A stretch of 64,000 nt of DNA from Helichrysum umbraculigerum (GCA_949592205.1 CATIUR010000014.1:1364001-1428000); one strand, 5' to 3'. Positions 1 through 11,910 are shown, counted from the stretch's first letter. Numbers and translations: made by a program. The notes: generated from the letters alone by a model not told the origin.

Positions 1-262
1 CGAGGCATAAGAATGCAACCTACTTGAAAAAGTGGGGTTTTTGATGTAACTTGCCGATGTGTCGTTCGTTGAAGGTGACACGTGGCGTACGGATGTGCCA
101 CGTGGCTTACAGAGAGTTTGACAACTCATCGCCACATCAGCAAGTTACATCAAAAACCCCACTTTTTCAAGTAGGTTGCATTCTTATGCCTCGTCGAAAG
201 TTGGTCGCATACAATAGACTTTTGGGCAAAGTTCGTTGCATTTCGAGGGACTAAGCCCTTTA
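1..262. mobile_element. Foldback MITE, left part cut by window edge
   Basis: Positions 1-58 are the reverse complement of about 129-186, with one mismatch seen by eye, giving a hairpin of roughly 58 bp arms around a 70 bp loop. The right arm continues outward to about 262, where the matching left arm would lie before the window. The loop holds a smaller inverted pair around GCCACGTGGC-like sequence (about 77-108). Long inverted arms with no coding capacity fit a MITE, perhaps Mutator-like, but the target duplication cannot be seen because the left end is missing. The small open frame inside is not a gene. Confidence 0.75.
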
Positions 263-409
263 TATTATTCCTTCTAAATGCGATGCGTTCTAGGTTTAGC
301 TTTGTTCGAACCAGTACCACTTATAAATCCTCACATATTAACGAAAAATGGTACACGTAAGATGCGAATATTGAATATATGATTTCTTTTACTTGTTACT
401 AGAAAAAGG

Positions 410-811
410 TGTTGAAAATAACCTTCAACAAACCCGAACCGTCGAACACGGAATCAAAATCACTTGCGTTAATCACACGAGATCAAACCAAGAAGTCGAA
501 TGACTTCTCCAAGAAGAAATGATAAAGAACGACACCACAAATATAACCGAAAGTTAAACGTTTATTACGACTCAATCGGTTAACGGGAAAGAATACAAAA
601 GATGGAATAAATCGGTTGCCTCACCCCCTCACCTCCTTTTATAGGGTGAGGGGGTCAAATATCCTAATCACAAACCAACTAGGATTGCTAGCCGACTTTC
701 ATTATCTAAACAAAACTACCAAAGCTTGCCGTGCAAGGCAAGTTACATACGTATGGAAACATGAAAAATACTAATCCTAATATTAACTAGTTTTGGACAC
801 TAATACTAACA
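410..811 (-). repeat. Copia-1 3' LTR
   Basis: 402 bp, TG...CA bounded, near-identical to 5384-5784. It ends the element on the minus strand. A TATA-like box sits in the loop of an 11 bp perfect hairpin at 623-655. Confidence 0.96.
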
Positions 812-832
812 ATTTCTACCTTAGTGTCAATA

Positions 833-3800
833 CTAGTTATCCCCGATACCAAGTATCTCCATACAAGACTTGAACTTCGGACCTGGAACCACCTTTGTGA
901 ACGCGTCAGCTGCATTATCTTCCGTGCCTATCTTTACCACTTCAATCTCTTTAGACTCCACGATCTCCCTGATGAAATGATACCTCACGTTGATATGCTT
1001 CGTCCTCTCATGAAACATTGCATTCTTTGAGAGATGAATTGCGCCTTGATTATTACAATTCACAACCACTTACCTCAGGTTTACTCCCAGCTCGATTAGT
1101 AGACCTTTAAGCCACATGCTTTCCTTAACAGCTTCAGTAAGTGCCATATACTCCGCCTTTGTAGTAGATAATGCAACAACATGTTGTAGAGTCGCTTTCC
1201 AACTCACAACACAACCGTATACCATAAACACATACCCGGTTATCGACCTACCCTTGTCAGGGTCTTTAGCATAATCCGCATCCACGAAACCGTCAACATC
1301 CACGTGCTTCCCTTGATCTCTACCATATACTAGACCCACATTAGCAGTGCCCTTTAGATACCTCAAAATCCACTTCACTGCTTCCCAGTGGTTCTTCCCT
1401 GGATTCGCCAAGTACCTACTCACAATGCTAACAGCATACGCAATATCCGGTCTATTACATACCATCAAGTACATTAAACTACCTACAGCATTCGCATATG
1501 GGACCTTACTCATTCTTTCCACATCCCAGTCACTCGACGGACAATCCTTCAACGATACCTTGAAGTGTGCTCCCAATGGCGTAGACACCAACTTGCCATC
1601 ATACACTCTGAAATTATTCAGAATTTTCTGCACATATCCCGACTGAGACAACTTCAGGGTTCGGCTACCCCTATCCCTGACAATCTCCATACCAAGTATC
1701 TTCTTTGCTTCGCCTAACTCCTTCATGTCGAACTCTTTCTTCAGCAAACCCTTGGTATATTCGATTTCAGTCTTGCTTTTACAAGAAATCAACATATCAT
1801 CTACATATAGCAGTAGATATATGTACTCACCTAGTGCAAACTCCTTGTAATACACGCAACTGTCATAGTTGCTCCGGCTAAACCCATTGCTGAGCATATA
1901 CACATCAAAACGCCTATACCACTGCCTTGGAGACTGCTTAAGACCGTATAGGGATTTCTTCAACAAACACACCTTGTTGCCCGTTCCTTCCTCAAAACCA
2001 AGCGGCTGCCTCATATAAATACTTTCTTCCAAATTACCATGCAAAAACGCCGTCTTTACATCAAGTTGTTCTAACTCGTAATCCCTACAAGCAGTCAATG
2101 ATAGTATAACCCTGATAGAAGTATGTCGAACCACAGGAGAAAATACTTCATTATAGTCAATCCCTGCTCTTTGTGTAAACCCTCGAGCTACCAGCCTTGC
2201 CTTGTACCTTGGTTTTTGAACGCCTTCAATCCCTTCCTTGATCTTATACAACCATTTACAGCTAATCAGCTTCTGACCTTTAGGTTGATCGACCAGCTCC
2301 CAAGTATGATTCTTCTTTAAAGAACTCATCTCTTCCTCCATAGCACGAATCCAATTCGACTTATCTGTCGAATTAATCGCCTCATGATAGGTAAGAGGCT
2401 CATGTGTATCCTCCTCTTCCGCAGTGGCAAATGCATAAGCAGCCATATTACTCACATCCTTAAACCTTACCGGTGTAGTAATAGTTCTTCTACCTCGATC
2501 CCGAGCAAGAACATAGTTATCTAGATTCTGCACTTGAGGTCCCACAACTTCATCTTCACCTCCATCAATGTCCTCCTGATTTTCCTCAGCCTCATGATGA
2601 TGATGATGATGATGTATGATCGGCTCGACCTGATCACCATGTGATTCTACCTCAAACTCGACATGCACCTCAGAATCTGCAGCACTAGCACATTTGAGAA
2701 TGTCCTTATACATAAGATTCTCAGTAAACACCACATCCCTGCTTATGATTATCTTCGGCTTGACATCGTCACACCTCCATAATCTGTATCCCTTCACACC
2801 CTCAGGATACCCCAGGAATATGCACTTCACAGCTCTAGGCTTGAGCTTATTTCCTTGATTCACGTGTGAATAAGCAACGCAACCGAATACTCTCAACATC
2901 TCATAATTCGCCGGATGTCCTGACCACATATCCATAGGAGTTTTCTTATCCAATGCTATACTTGGAGACCTATTAATCAGATATGCCGATGTTGCCGTTG
3001 CTACTGCCCAGAAAGTATCCGGTAAACCAGACTGAATCAGTAAACACCTAACCTTATTTAAGAGCGTCCTATTCATTCGTTCAGCTAAACCATTCTGTTG
3101 CGGAGTTCCTGCAACTGTCAAATGTCTATCTATCCCGCTCTCCTTACAAAGCTCATTAAACTCGTGATTACAAAACTCCAACCCATTATCCGTCCGGAGC
3201 TTCTTCACTTTTCTACCTGTCTGGTTTTCAATTAAAAGCTTCCACTCTTTGAACCTACTGAACGCCTCATGTTTGTGTCTGAGAAAATGAACCCAAACCC
3301 TCCTAGAGTAATCATCAACAATCGATAGGAAGTACCTGCAGTTACTCATCGATTCTACTCTAACCGGTCCCCAGAGATCTGCATGAATATAGTCTATAAT
3401 TCCCTCTGTCGTGTGTTGGCCTCGACCAAAACTAACCCTGGTCGACTTCCCCGTAACACAATTTTCACAGAATTCAAGTTTTCCAAGACTCTTCTTTCCA
3501 AGCATCTCTCTTTTCTCTAGTTCATGTAGTCCTGCTTCACTGATATGTCCCAGCCGTTTATGCCTAACCTGTGCAAGACTTTCCTTCTCTTCAACACCAA
3601 CATTTGCTTCACCAGCTTCTTCCGCCCATCCGTCCAAAGTGTATACATTATTCTCTTTCCTGGTTCCTGACAAAACCATCATAGAACCCTTGATAACCTT
3701 TGCTCTGCCGTTCTGAAGCTTCACAGAATAACCCTCTTTCTCAAGAGTTCCTAAAGATATCAAATGTCTCTTCAACTCGGGAATGTAACGCACATTCTCA

Positions 3801-4834
3801 AGCACAAAATTTGAACCATCTTTCAATTGTACTCTCACCTTTCCAATCCCCTTGATGACACATAGCCTATCATCTCCTAGTAACACTGTGCCACCATTGA
3901 ACTCGTCAAAGTCAAACAAGTATTCCCGCTTAGGCATCATGTGGTACGATCCTCCAGAGTCCATAACCCACTCTATCCGTTTCTCCCCACTCACCGCCAT
4001 AAGCAAATCGCCATTGTCATAACCCTCAGAACGTGGACCAGAACTTGAAGCCACATCCTTCTTGACAAAATTCGATTTTCCCTTGTTCCTCTTGGGACAA
4101 TCTTTCTTCAGGTGATCCTCCGAATAGCAGATGTAACACTTTTGTTTATAAGTTCCTTTACCCCGTGACTTAGACCGTGAATTACTCAGACCCTTTTGAT
4201 TATGTCTCTGATCAGGCCTCCCCCTCACAAATAACCCATCACCAACTTCCCCCTTTACATCATCCCTTTTCTTCAACTCCCGTGAATTGAGGGTAGACAA
4301 GACATCTTCCAAAGTGAGAGACTCCCTTCCATAAAGCAATGTCTCCACAAAGTTATCATATGAAGGTGGTAACGATGTAAGTAACATGAGCGCCTGATCT
4401 TCATCATCAATTTCAACGTCTATATTCGCCAAGTCACCGATCAACTTATTAAACTCATCTATATGTTCAGATAGTTTCTTACCTGAATGCATATAGAACG
4501 TGAACAACTTCTTCTTCAAGTACAGTTTATTGGCTAACGACTTTGTCATGTACAAAGATTCCAATTTTAACCAAACTCCAGCGGTAGTTTTTTCATTGTT
4601 GACTTCTCTCAACACCTTGTTACCCAAACATAAGAGTATGGCACTATGTGCCTTTTTGTGAACATCCGTATTCAACGCTGCAGTCTTTTCTGCGTCCGTC
4701 ATGGTTTCCGGGAATGGATCTAACGCAGCCTCCCAACCATGTTGAATTAATAAACACCGCATCTTAACACGCCACAACCCGAAGTCATTAGACCAGTCGA
4801 ATTTTTCGACGTCAAACTTCGCTACTGACGACAT
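833..4834 (-). pseudogene. Copia-1 gag-pol polyprotein with one in-frame stop
   Basis: About 1,333 codons from the ATG at 4834. Visible domains: Gag (residues 1-220), zinc knuckle CYICYSEDHLKKDC at about 231-245 (CX2CX4HX4C), aspartic protease motif MDSGGS near 291, a GAG-pre-integrase HHCC region near 430, integrase core with D (about 481), D (about 548, TDNGLEF) and E (about 584, LAERMNR), RT with YVDD near 1010, and RNase H from about 1186. A TAA at 1070-1072 interrupts RNase H; the same frame resumes at once (VVVNCNNQGAIHLSK) and runs to 833. Replacing GAA by TAA would explain it. A run of seven His near 2604-2624 comes from an ATG/CAT triplet repeat in the hypervariable linker. The enzyme set would support one full retrotransposition cycle if the stop were absent or read through. 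Confidence 0.95.
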
Positions 4835-5368
4835 ATTCTTTCAAACCTTGTTGCTAAAAACCTCTTCTTGCAAATCGAATTAATTAGAATAACCCTAAAA
4901 CCTCAATCTCGTACAAGCAAAACCCGATCGAAAACTTGTAACCCAAGCAAACCACGATCGAAACTTGAACCACAAGAAGACCCGCAAACAAGAAACCCTT
5001 CACTATAATTGTTCTTTAAAAAGAATTAAAGACGATTAACAGTATCGAATTGTAAAAATTCGAAACCCCCTGACGAAAAACCAAATAATCGTCACCTTTG
5101 TTGTGTCGATCTCCACGTAGAGTTTTTAATATTATAATATTGTTACTACTTTGTTATAACAACAAATTAATATCCCACGTACTCCTTTGCAGTATCCTCC
5201 ACGTAAGAATATTAATATTATAATATTAATTTCACCCTTGACTAGATAAGAAATCAAGACCCCACGCGCCAACTTTCTCCAACGTAAAACCCACGTCAAA
5301 GTTAAACTCGACTAATCTTTCCTGCCAAGCGATCTTCTTCGACGATTCAGAAACCACAACGATAACGT

Positions 5369-5381
5369 GGCTCTGATACCA
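5369..5381 (-). promoter_or_regulatory. Copia-1 primer-binding site (tRNA-iMet)
   Basis: On the minus strand this reads TGGTATCAGAGCC, two bases inside the 5' LTR. It is the standard complement of the 3' end of plant initiator-Met tRNA. It fixes the element orientation as minus. Confidence 0.93.
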
Positions 5382-5383
5382 CT

Positions 5384-5784
5384 TGTTGAAAATAACCTTC
5401 AACAAACCCAAACCGTCGAACACGGAATCAAAATCACTTGCGTTAATCACACGAGATCAAACCAAGAAGTCGAATGACTTCTCCAAGAAGAAATGATAAA
5501 GAACGACACCACAAATATAACCGAAAGTTAAACGTTTATTACGACTCAATCGGTTAACAGGAAAGAATACAAAAGATGGAATGAATCGGTTGCCTCACCC
5601 CCTCACCTCCTTTTATAGGGTGAGGGGGTCAAATATCCTAATCACAAACCAACTAGGATTGCTAGCCGACTTTCATTATCTAAACAAAACTACCAAAGCT
5701 TGCCATGCAAGGCAAGTTACATACGTATGGAAACATGAAAATACTAATCCTAATATTAACTAGTTTTGGACACTAATACTAACA
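5384..5784 (-). repeat. Copia-1 5' LTR (promoter LTR)
   Basis: 401 bp copy of 410-811. On the minus strand it supplies the promoter; the TATA-like CTATAAAAGG lies at about 5608-5618, in the loop between perfect 11 bp arms at 5597-5607 and 5619-5629. Confidence 0.96.
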
Positions 5785-5922
5785 AAAGGAAAAAGAAAAA
5801 GAGATAAGATTCTACTTATTTAATTTATGATCTATGAACTAACTAACTAAGTTAAATTTAAAGATGACTATATGTGTTTGTCCATATGTGATGCACATGC
5901 ATGGGATGCTCCTTTCCACCCC

Positions 5923-5930
5923 TATATAAA
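5923..5930 (+). promoter_or_regulatory. TATA box of the CLE-like gene
   Basis: TATATAAA lies about 78 bases before the ATG at 6008, inside a pyrimidine-rich context (CCACCCCTATATAAAG). The position is normal for a plant core promoter with a short 5' leader. It supports a genuine, formerly transcribed small gene downstream. Confidence 0.55.
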
Positions 5931-6007
5931 GAAGCATCTACTCTTATTATATTTTCGCAATTTAGATCCATATATTGCATACCAAAAAGTATCATCAACA
6001 AACAATC

Positions 6008-6315
6008 ATGAAGATCCAAATTAGGGTTCTAGCAATATTGGCTTTTTTACTTCTTTTTCAACTCCATTTTATCCAATGTAGTAACAACAATTCCAGAAGT
6101 CTCAAGAGTGGTGCACTACCAAATGAAGATACCAAGATCAATAGATCATGCATTCAAGAAAATTGCTTATGAAATCGGTCGATATTGATCCAAGTTCGTT
6201 GCAAAAGCCAGCAAGTAACGTGGCTACTCCCGAGCATTACAAGCATAGTTTGAGGAAGAAACCACGTAGCGGTCCGAATCCAACTCAAAATAAGAAAATT
6301 AGATGTTTGTGTTAG
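6008..6315 (+). pseudogene. CLE-like secreted peptide precursor, frameshifted
   Basis: The ATG at 6008 opens a 54-codon frame that starts with a clear signal peptide (about 24 residues, hydrophobic core LAILAFLLLFQLHF, then C) and a polar region rich in N and S, stopping at 6170-6172. A second frame, open from 6145 and passing through an ATG at 6169, runs to a stop at 6313-6315 and ends in RKKPRSGPNPTQN plus a seven-residue tail. The SGPNPxxN core at 6268-6291 is that of plant CLE signalling peptides (for example TDIF, HEVPSGPNPISN). Signal peptide, variable middle and C-terminal 12-13-mer in about 102 residues is the CLE precursor layout. The two halves are in different frames, joined somewhere in 6145-6169. 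It could be a recent pseudogene or an assembly indel. Position 1-4 of the motif (KKPR) is unusual, so the exact CLE type is not assigned. Confidence 0.7.
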
Positions 6316-7070
6316 AGTAATTAGCATTTTTGTAGAATTCAGATTACATCACTTCTTTTTGGTACTTTTTTGTTTTTCAGTTTTTTACTTGCAGCTTTTT
6401 TTTTGGCGAAAAACATAATAATATACTGATAATGAGATCAAGAAGATCCCAACAGATGATACAATTGAGTTTGTGAGATTGTACATACATTGAAACCTAT
6501 TGACTCACAAATTGAAGATGTAATACTACATTTGAAAAACACAATACAAAGCATTTGAGTGGAACATTTTCTTGAACTTGACTTTGCTCTTCTTGATGTT
6601 GAAACACTTCATGTCGGACTTTAAAAAGTTACCTAAACTGAATAACGCTTGAACTTACAATTGACCGCCTCCATGAAACACACTTGACAAGTGATACATC
6701 CCAAACATCCAACCGATTCACAACTAGAAGCTAGAACAAAGATAACCGTAAAAGTCGGGATTGATGAACCTTGATTGATATTCTTGAATACCCCTCTTGA
6801 ACAATATAATTACCTAACATCACGAGTGAAACCCAAAACAGAGACCCGCATTGACAGATCTCTCCTCGATTACGTCTCAAACAAATATTCGCTTTGACCA
6901 CAAAAGAAGGGCAAAACACCGAAAAGACATCTAAACGCCAACATGAAAATGTTGAAGGAAGGCGTCGAACCGGAGTGAAGAGGCGAAAGAAAACCGGTGT
7001 CGATAAACAAACATCTTATACGGTTGTGGGTAAACGATGGTTAAGAGACAAAGGGGGTGATGGTTGGTTG
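6316..7070. other. Intergenic, no gene recognised
   Basis: AT-rich DNA with only short unsupported frames. A T-run followed by GGCGAAAAACATAATAATAT near 6398-6425 looks like the A-tailed 3' end of a minus-strand LINE, but I found no flanking duplication, so it is left uncalled. The right edge (7066-7070, GGTTG) is the target site of TRIM-1. Confidence 0.5.
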
Positions 7071-7513
7071 TGTTAGGAATTGACAGCGGAATCAAACAAC
7101 CAACAACTATTAGTTGATCACTCTAATACCTGTTGATAATTAACCAACCCAAACAACGCAACGTGTAATCGCGTTACACCCACAAACAATAAACGGATAA
7201 AGAATAATAAGCAAACAAGATAATCGAAAGCAATAAAGAACACAAGGATTTAACGTGGTTATGCCCAATCTCCAACGTGGAGATTGGTTTAGTCCACGGG
7301 GCCAAACCAGAGAGTTTTCTTCTTTTTCTTTTATGGCTCAAGGATTACAAATACAATAGGGTTATATTTATAGGCTAAACCTAACTTAGACAACAAGCCA
7401 AATAAATTAAATATTGCCGATGCAATATAAGCCTTTTACGTTTTGCATCTCCATCCACTAACCAAAAAAACGAGATCTTGTTTCCATATTAAATTAATTT
7501 TCATATCCCAACA
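7071..7513 (-). repeat. TRIM-1 3' LTR
   Basis: 443 bp, matches 9378-9820 apart from two substitutions by eye. Read on the minus strand it begins TGTTGGGATATG and ends TCAATTCCTAACA. A TATA-like CTATAAATATAACCC is present on the minus strand near 7363-7378. Confidence 0.95.
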
Positions 7514-9377
7514 ATCTCCCACTTGAAGATTAATTTAACCCCAAAATCAGTAATCCTTCACAATCTCGTCCCTTCACCAATGTCACTTGTTCAAACCTCG
7601 CACCGCCGAAATACAATTCGGGACACGCCGCTCGACCACACAGAGTCGGAAGACTTTTGACACAAAGCTACCAGAACACTCACATGATGAAACTGGGACC
7701 ACTCTCTAACCACCATCATCATCTTCTAGGCCCAAGAAGATTCGTTGAAGCGTGCGAAACTCCAACCACAGGATTCTACCAAGAGACACCTATCTCTTCA
7801 ACTCGTCGATTACAGCCATGTCTGATCCTGCCACCGACATGTCAACGACCATCCGTACAGAATTTCATCCATCCGATTTTCCTTCCCAGCAATCAGAAAA
7901 TCACCGTTAGAATAACCCGTAGATCATTATCAAGGCTTATCAGTGAGAACGCAATCACAACCTTAAAATCTACTTCTTCATCATTCGCTTTCCCGCTGGT
8001 ACACTGACCCAAAAACATACGTATGATTTCTATGAACGCATCTTCTCGAACTCAGCCCGCTCCCACTGTACGAATCAAAATAATAACCGCGGCTCTCTGA
8101 GAAGACTCTGGTTCATAACACCCGGTCAGTCGCAAATTACTTTGCCATTAGAGAGTAACAACGAAGGTCCAAATGCTCTAGTGTTGCCGGAATTTGCACA
8201 CTAAACTCGTAGAAACCTGAGATCTATTAATCGCACAACCGTCTCAAGACTCCCACTAGTTGTCAAACTCCCACTAGCTTCGACACTTCCCTCGGTTCCA
8301 AACTCCCAAGAGTTCCCGACACTCTCAACAATATCTCGAAAGCTCAACAGGACTTACAAGATTATCCGCCTCTAACCCACAAGAAAATTCTCAATTGGTT
8401 CCTCCAGAAGATTTCACTCTATCGTTGAACCAAACATCAATCGATACCCGAGCCCAGTCGAACACGTTCTATCCGACATCTTCAACAACCAATATCTCCA
8501 AGTGTAGAAGCTCTAACCCACCTAATCATTTCAAACCTATGGAATAACCGACCAAACATATGGTCTCCCATTTCAACCTCGCGAGCAACAACAAACTCCC
8601 TCTATAACTCCCACTGCCGATTACCAAACGGATGTGGTACCGTTTATTACCCATCTACCCAAATCGAGAAAACTATCCTCTTGAGCTCCGTAACAAACCT
8701 CACATCTTTGAGAATCCATCCGTATCAAGTAAGTCTCAAGAATCACATCCCACACTCGCAACATCAAACGCCTAGTCTGATAACGTTCACTTATTCTTTT
8801 ACACGGGATCGCAAAGAATAAAGAACACGAATCCATAACCCGGATCCCAAAACTCTCTCCGCAACAAACCATCTATCAAAAACTATTTACCGACCCTATT
8901 ACCGCCACAACTAATCACATTATAAACGCAACCGACCACCGGCTGTATCGTCGTATCTCAATCCACAAGAAACTCTCTGACCCATAATCGCGTCGCCAAA
9001 TCCCAGAAATCGCATCGCGATTTCAACACAAGATCACGTCTCGATCATCAACAATCGTGTCGCAATTGAAAACCCACATCGCATCACAATTTAAACCATT
9101 CACGTCGCGATTCTCAACTCGTCAGCAATTTCTTTTCTTTCTTCAACTAGTCGTAGCCTAGCCTAACAATTTTGATAACCTGTTACAAAACAAAATCCTA
9201 AACCGTGTCTATCAATTGCTCCCCGATGATTTTTCTTTTCTTCCGGATCAAGACCTCTCCCAGATCTATATCTTCCAAATAGAATAGAAACCCTAACCAT
9301 CAAAAAAACCTAATCTTGATCGTGCTCACATCCGCTATTGTTCCCGAATCTTCAAACCATGAAGCTCTGATACCAGT
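7514..9377 (-). other. TRIM-1 internal non-coding region
   Basis: Contains the purine tract next to the left LTR and the primer site next to the right LTR. Between 8980 and 9120 the short words TCGCGATT and TCGTGTCGCAATT recur about five times with small changes, making a diffuse array of near-palindromes. No coding region is supported. Confidence 0.75.
9363..9375 (-). promoter_or_regulatory. TRIM-1 primer-binding site
   Basis: Minus strand reads TGGTATCAGAGCT, two bases inside the right LTR, matching initiator-Met tRNA. It shows the right LTR is the 5' LTR. Confidence 0.9.
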
Positions 9378-9820
9378 TGTTAGGAATTGACAGCGGAATC
9401 AAACAACCAACAACTATTAGTTGATCACTCTAATACCTGTTGATAATTAACCAACCAAAACAACGCAACGTGTAATCGCGTTACACCCACAAACAATAAA
9501 CGGATAAAGAATAATAAGCAAACAAGATAATCGAAAGCAATAAAGAACACAAGGATTTAACGTGGTTATGTCCAATCTCCAACGTGGAGATTGGTTTAGT
9601 CCACGGGGCCAAACCAGAGAGTTTTCTTCTTTTTCTTTTATGGCTCAAGGATTACAAATACAATAGGGTTATATTTATAGGCTAAACCTAACTTAGACAA
9701 CAAGCCAAATAAATTAAATATTGCCGATGCAATATAAGCCTTTTACGTTTTGCATCTCCATCCACTAACCAAAAAAACGAGATCTTGTTTCCATATTAAA
9801 TTAATTTTCATATCCCAACA
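9378..9820 (-). repeat. TRIM-1 5' LTR
   Basis: Second 443 bp LTR copy, with TG...CA ends and the GGTTG duplication just outside. Confidence 0.95.
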
Positions 9821-10159
9821 GGTTGGTGGTCCGAGAAGAAGGGGAGTCAAGTACGATTCTTGAAATTGTATTTTTATTCAAAATAGAGAACGAAAAATCG
9901 ACAAACTGAGCCTTACGTGAATGAAAAACACAACTTGCTCCTAGTCACTCATAAAACAAAACCACTTGAAATATCACCATGAAAGACTACAGGAACTAGA
10001 ACCAGATCTAAGATCCAAACTAACAATAGAAGAACATATCTAAGTTTTTGAGACTTAGTTGAAATTGGTGCCCAAAGATATTTGAAGGATAGATCAACTA
10101 TTGAAAGTATTGAGAAAAGCTCTCAGAGTGTACAGTAATTAATTCTTGAATTACCATAT

Positions 10160-10452
10160 GGGTTTATATTTTGGTTATGTATCGAACTTTACACCTTTTA
10201 CTATTGTATGTATCAAACTTTAAAACATCCTATTGTATGTATTCAAGTTTCAAAACCGTCTATTGTATGCATTTAACTTACTATCGTATGTGTTGAACTT
10301 AGAAAAACATGTCAATTTATGTAGCCAAAACAAAGCAAAAAACATACAATAGACGGTTTTGAAACTTGAATACATACAATAGGAGGTTTTAAAGTTTGAT
10401 ACATACAATAGTAAAATGTGTAAAGTTCGACACATAACCAAACAATAAACCC
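10160..10452. mobile_element. MITE-A copy 1 (Mutator-type foldback)
   Basis: Inverted arms of about 110 bp start GGGTTTAT and contain repeated ACTATTGTATG and TCAAACTTTAAAAC words. A perfect 9 bp duplication TTACCATAT lies at 10151-10159 and 10453-10461, the size expected for Mutator-like transposases. It has no coding capacity. A diverged copy with its own 9 bp duplication lies at 56796-57100. Confidence 0.93.
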
Positions 10453-10554
10453 TTACCATATTGGTTATTTCTTTTTCTATATATATGTGATGTGATTGTT
10501 TGTGTACATCTCATGTGTGTATAATTGTATATAATATACTCTACTTCAATTCAT

Positions 10555-11108
10555 TATAGGTAATCATATTATCAAACAATACATGGCAACAGAAAACAGG
10601 ATCACGTAGGAATAATTAAATCGGATTTAGTAATACCTTATTGCCTTGAATTATTTGTATGAAAATCTTTAGATCTAAGTGCAAGATCTTTCTTTGGTCA
10701 CGTACACGACACCGTCTTTATCAATATGCTTGTATGCTAGTACTTGCCCGATCTAGTCAACTAGCTTGACTTCCTTCCTTTAGCTTGAAAACAAAAACCG
10801 AAAAAAACCCTATGGGTTTGTGTGATTCGGCCGAACCCCAAAGAGAGGAGAGGGGAGAGATTTTGTGAATTAATTAGGGATCCTTAAACCTAATCTATAA
10901 AGGTATATTTATAGATAGGTAATTCTTGGTCCCTAAGTTTATTATTTTCAACTTAATCCCTCTAGTTACTTAATTATTAACTTTTATCATTTAACTTAAT
11001 AATTAATAACTTTAGGCAAATAAGCAATATCTCAATGTCGATGTGTGCGTTCTCAAAGGCTCACACATTTACGGACACATATTTGATAAAATCATTCAAA
11101 TACTAACA
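10555..11108 (-). repeat. Copia-2 3' LTR
   Basis: 554 bp copy of 28385-28948, lacking a 10 bp piece near its left end. Bounded outside by TTCAT. Confidence 0.92.
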
Positions 11109-11910
11109 GCTCTCATTTTTGAATAATTTTCAAACAAATATGATAACATTGATTTATTGTCTAGCAACATATCAATGTTCCCATAAATGCACGAGTGAAG
11201 TTTCACCAAAGTCACTGTGAGTCTATGTTCAGTTTATATCCTTTTGTTACAGATACTCTAGTTAAAACTTGAAGATGGATCAAAGTCATTCCATTTTAAC
11301 TTCTGTTTCTTATTTTGCGAATCACTTAAGATTACCAAATATAGTCGAGACAGTTCTAGATTTATTAGGGTCTGGCCAGACAAACATCTTAAGTATTCAT
11401 GAGTGGCCCAGTAAGTATCTAACTTCAGTTTTTCACTGAAGGAATAAATCCTTTATTGAATACAACTGGTAGTCATCGTATTTCGCAACATTACCAAAAC
11501 TAGCCTTTTTCCCACCCTTATCCAGGAGTAGTATTAACTATGATCAAATAATGCACTACGTACATGAGTAGTAACTTGCATCTCAAGTCTAAGGACAACA
11601 ACTTTATGAATTATACTTAATGACAAAGATCCATAAGTAATAATTCATGTGGAAAAATCCAATATGCATCCGAATGAATACCATGTGAGTTAGTGAGCCA
11701 AGCTGACTAAACACTCAGATATTGTCTTAATTCAATCATATTCCCATATGATCGACCGACAACGGATATTTAGAATAATATTCCACAACATTTATTCAAG
11801 GATAAAACATGAAAAATAGGATTTATGAAAATAAAATATCACAATAAAAATTTCATTAATAAATAAAATTGTTTAGTACATCCATATATCCAAATACTAA
11901 ATTCACGGAT
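11109..11910 (-). other. Copia-2 3' untranslated region
   Basis: About 800 bp between the end of pol and the 3' LTR. AT-rich, no frame of interest; the purine-rich AATGAGAGC next to the LTR (minus strand) is the likely polypurine tract. Confidence 0.7.

Larger units (their letters stand above)
410..5784 (-). mobile_element. Copia-1: near-complete Ty1/copia LTR retrotransposon
   Basis: Two LTRs (410-811 and 5384-5784) flank one long gag-pol frame read on the minus strand. A perfect 5 bp target duplication AAAGG lies at 405-409 and 5785-5789. The LTRs begin TG and end CA and differ by about four substitutions and one indel by eye, so the insertion is young. The primer-binding site matches initiator-Met tRNA. 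Domain order (protease, integrase, RT, RNase H) is that of Ty1/copia; the Gag and RT style resembles the Tork/Tnt1 group, which is an inference. The only coding defect seen is a stop codon at 1070-1072. Confidence 0.97.
7071..9820 (-). mobile_element. TRIM-1: non-coding LTR retroelement
   Basis: 443 bp LTRs (7071-7513 and 9378-9820) bounded by TG...CA flank a 1,864 bp internal region. Target duplication GGTTG is perfect (7066-7070, 9821-9825). The minus-strand primer site (9363-9375) and purine tract AAGTGGGAGAT beside the left LTR set the orientation. No internal frame resembles Gag or Pol on either strand; the longest (116 and 83 residues) have no recognisable motif. The element is between TRIM and LARD in size and must use enzymes of a related Copia-like element. 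I saw only two differences between the LTRs, so it moved very recently. Confidence 0.93.

Noticed and set aside
77..92. Shared GTGACACGTGGCGTA words at 77 and 63647 as a duplicated promoter element
   Set aside because: Only 15 bases match, built around a common G-box; both sit in or near repeats and no gene follows.
2590..2630. Poly-His stretch in Copia-1 as a possible metal-binding site
   Set aside because: Encoded by a simple ATG/CAT triplet repeat in the variable linker between integrase and RT; likely slippage.
3411..3716. 101-codon plus-strand frame
   Set aside because: It lies opposite the Copia-1 integrase coding frame, so it is a shadow frame.
6398..7060. Possible minus-strand LINE remnant
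   Set aside because: A T run and a LINE-like tail word are present, but there is no RT homology and no flanking duplication.
7657..8007. 116-codon frame inside TRIM-1 as a possible gene
   Set aside because: No recognisable motif, on the strand opposite to element transcription, and interrupted codon style.
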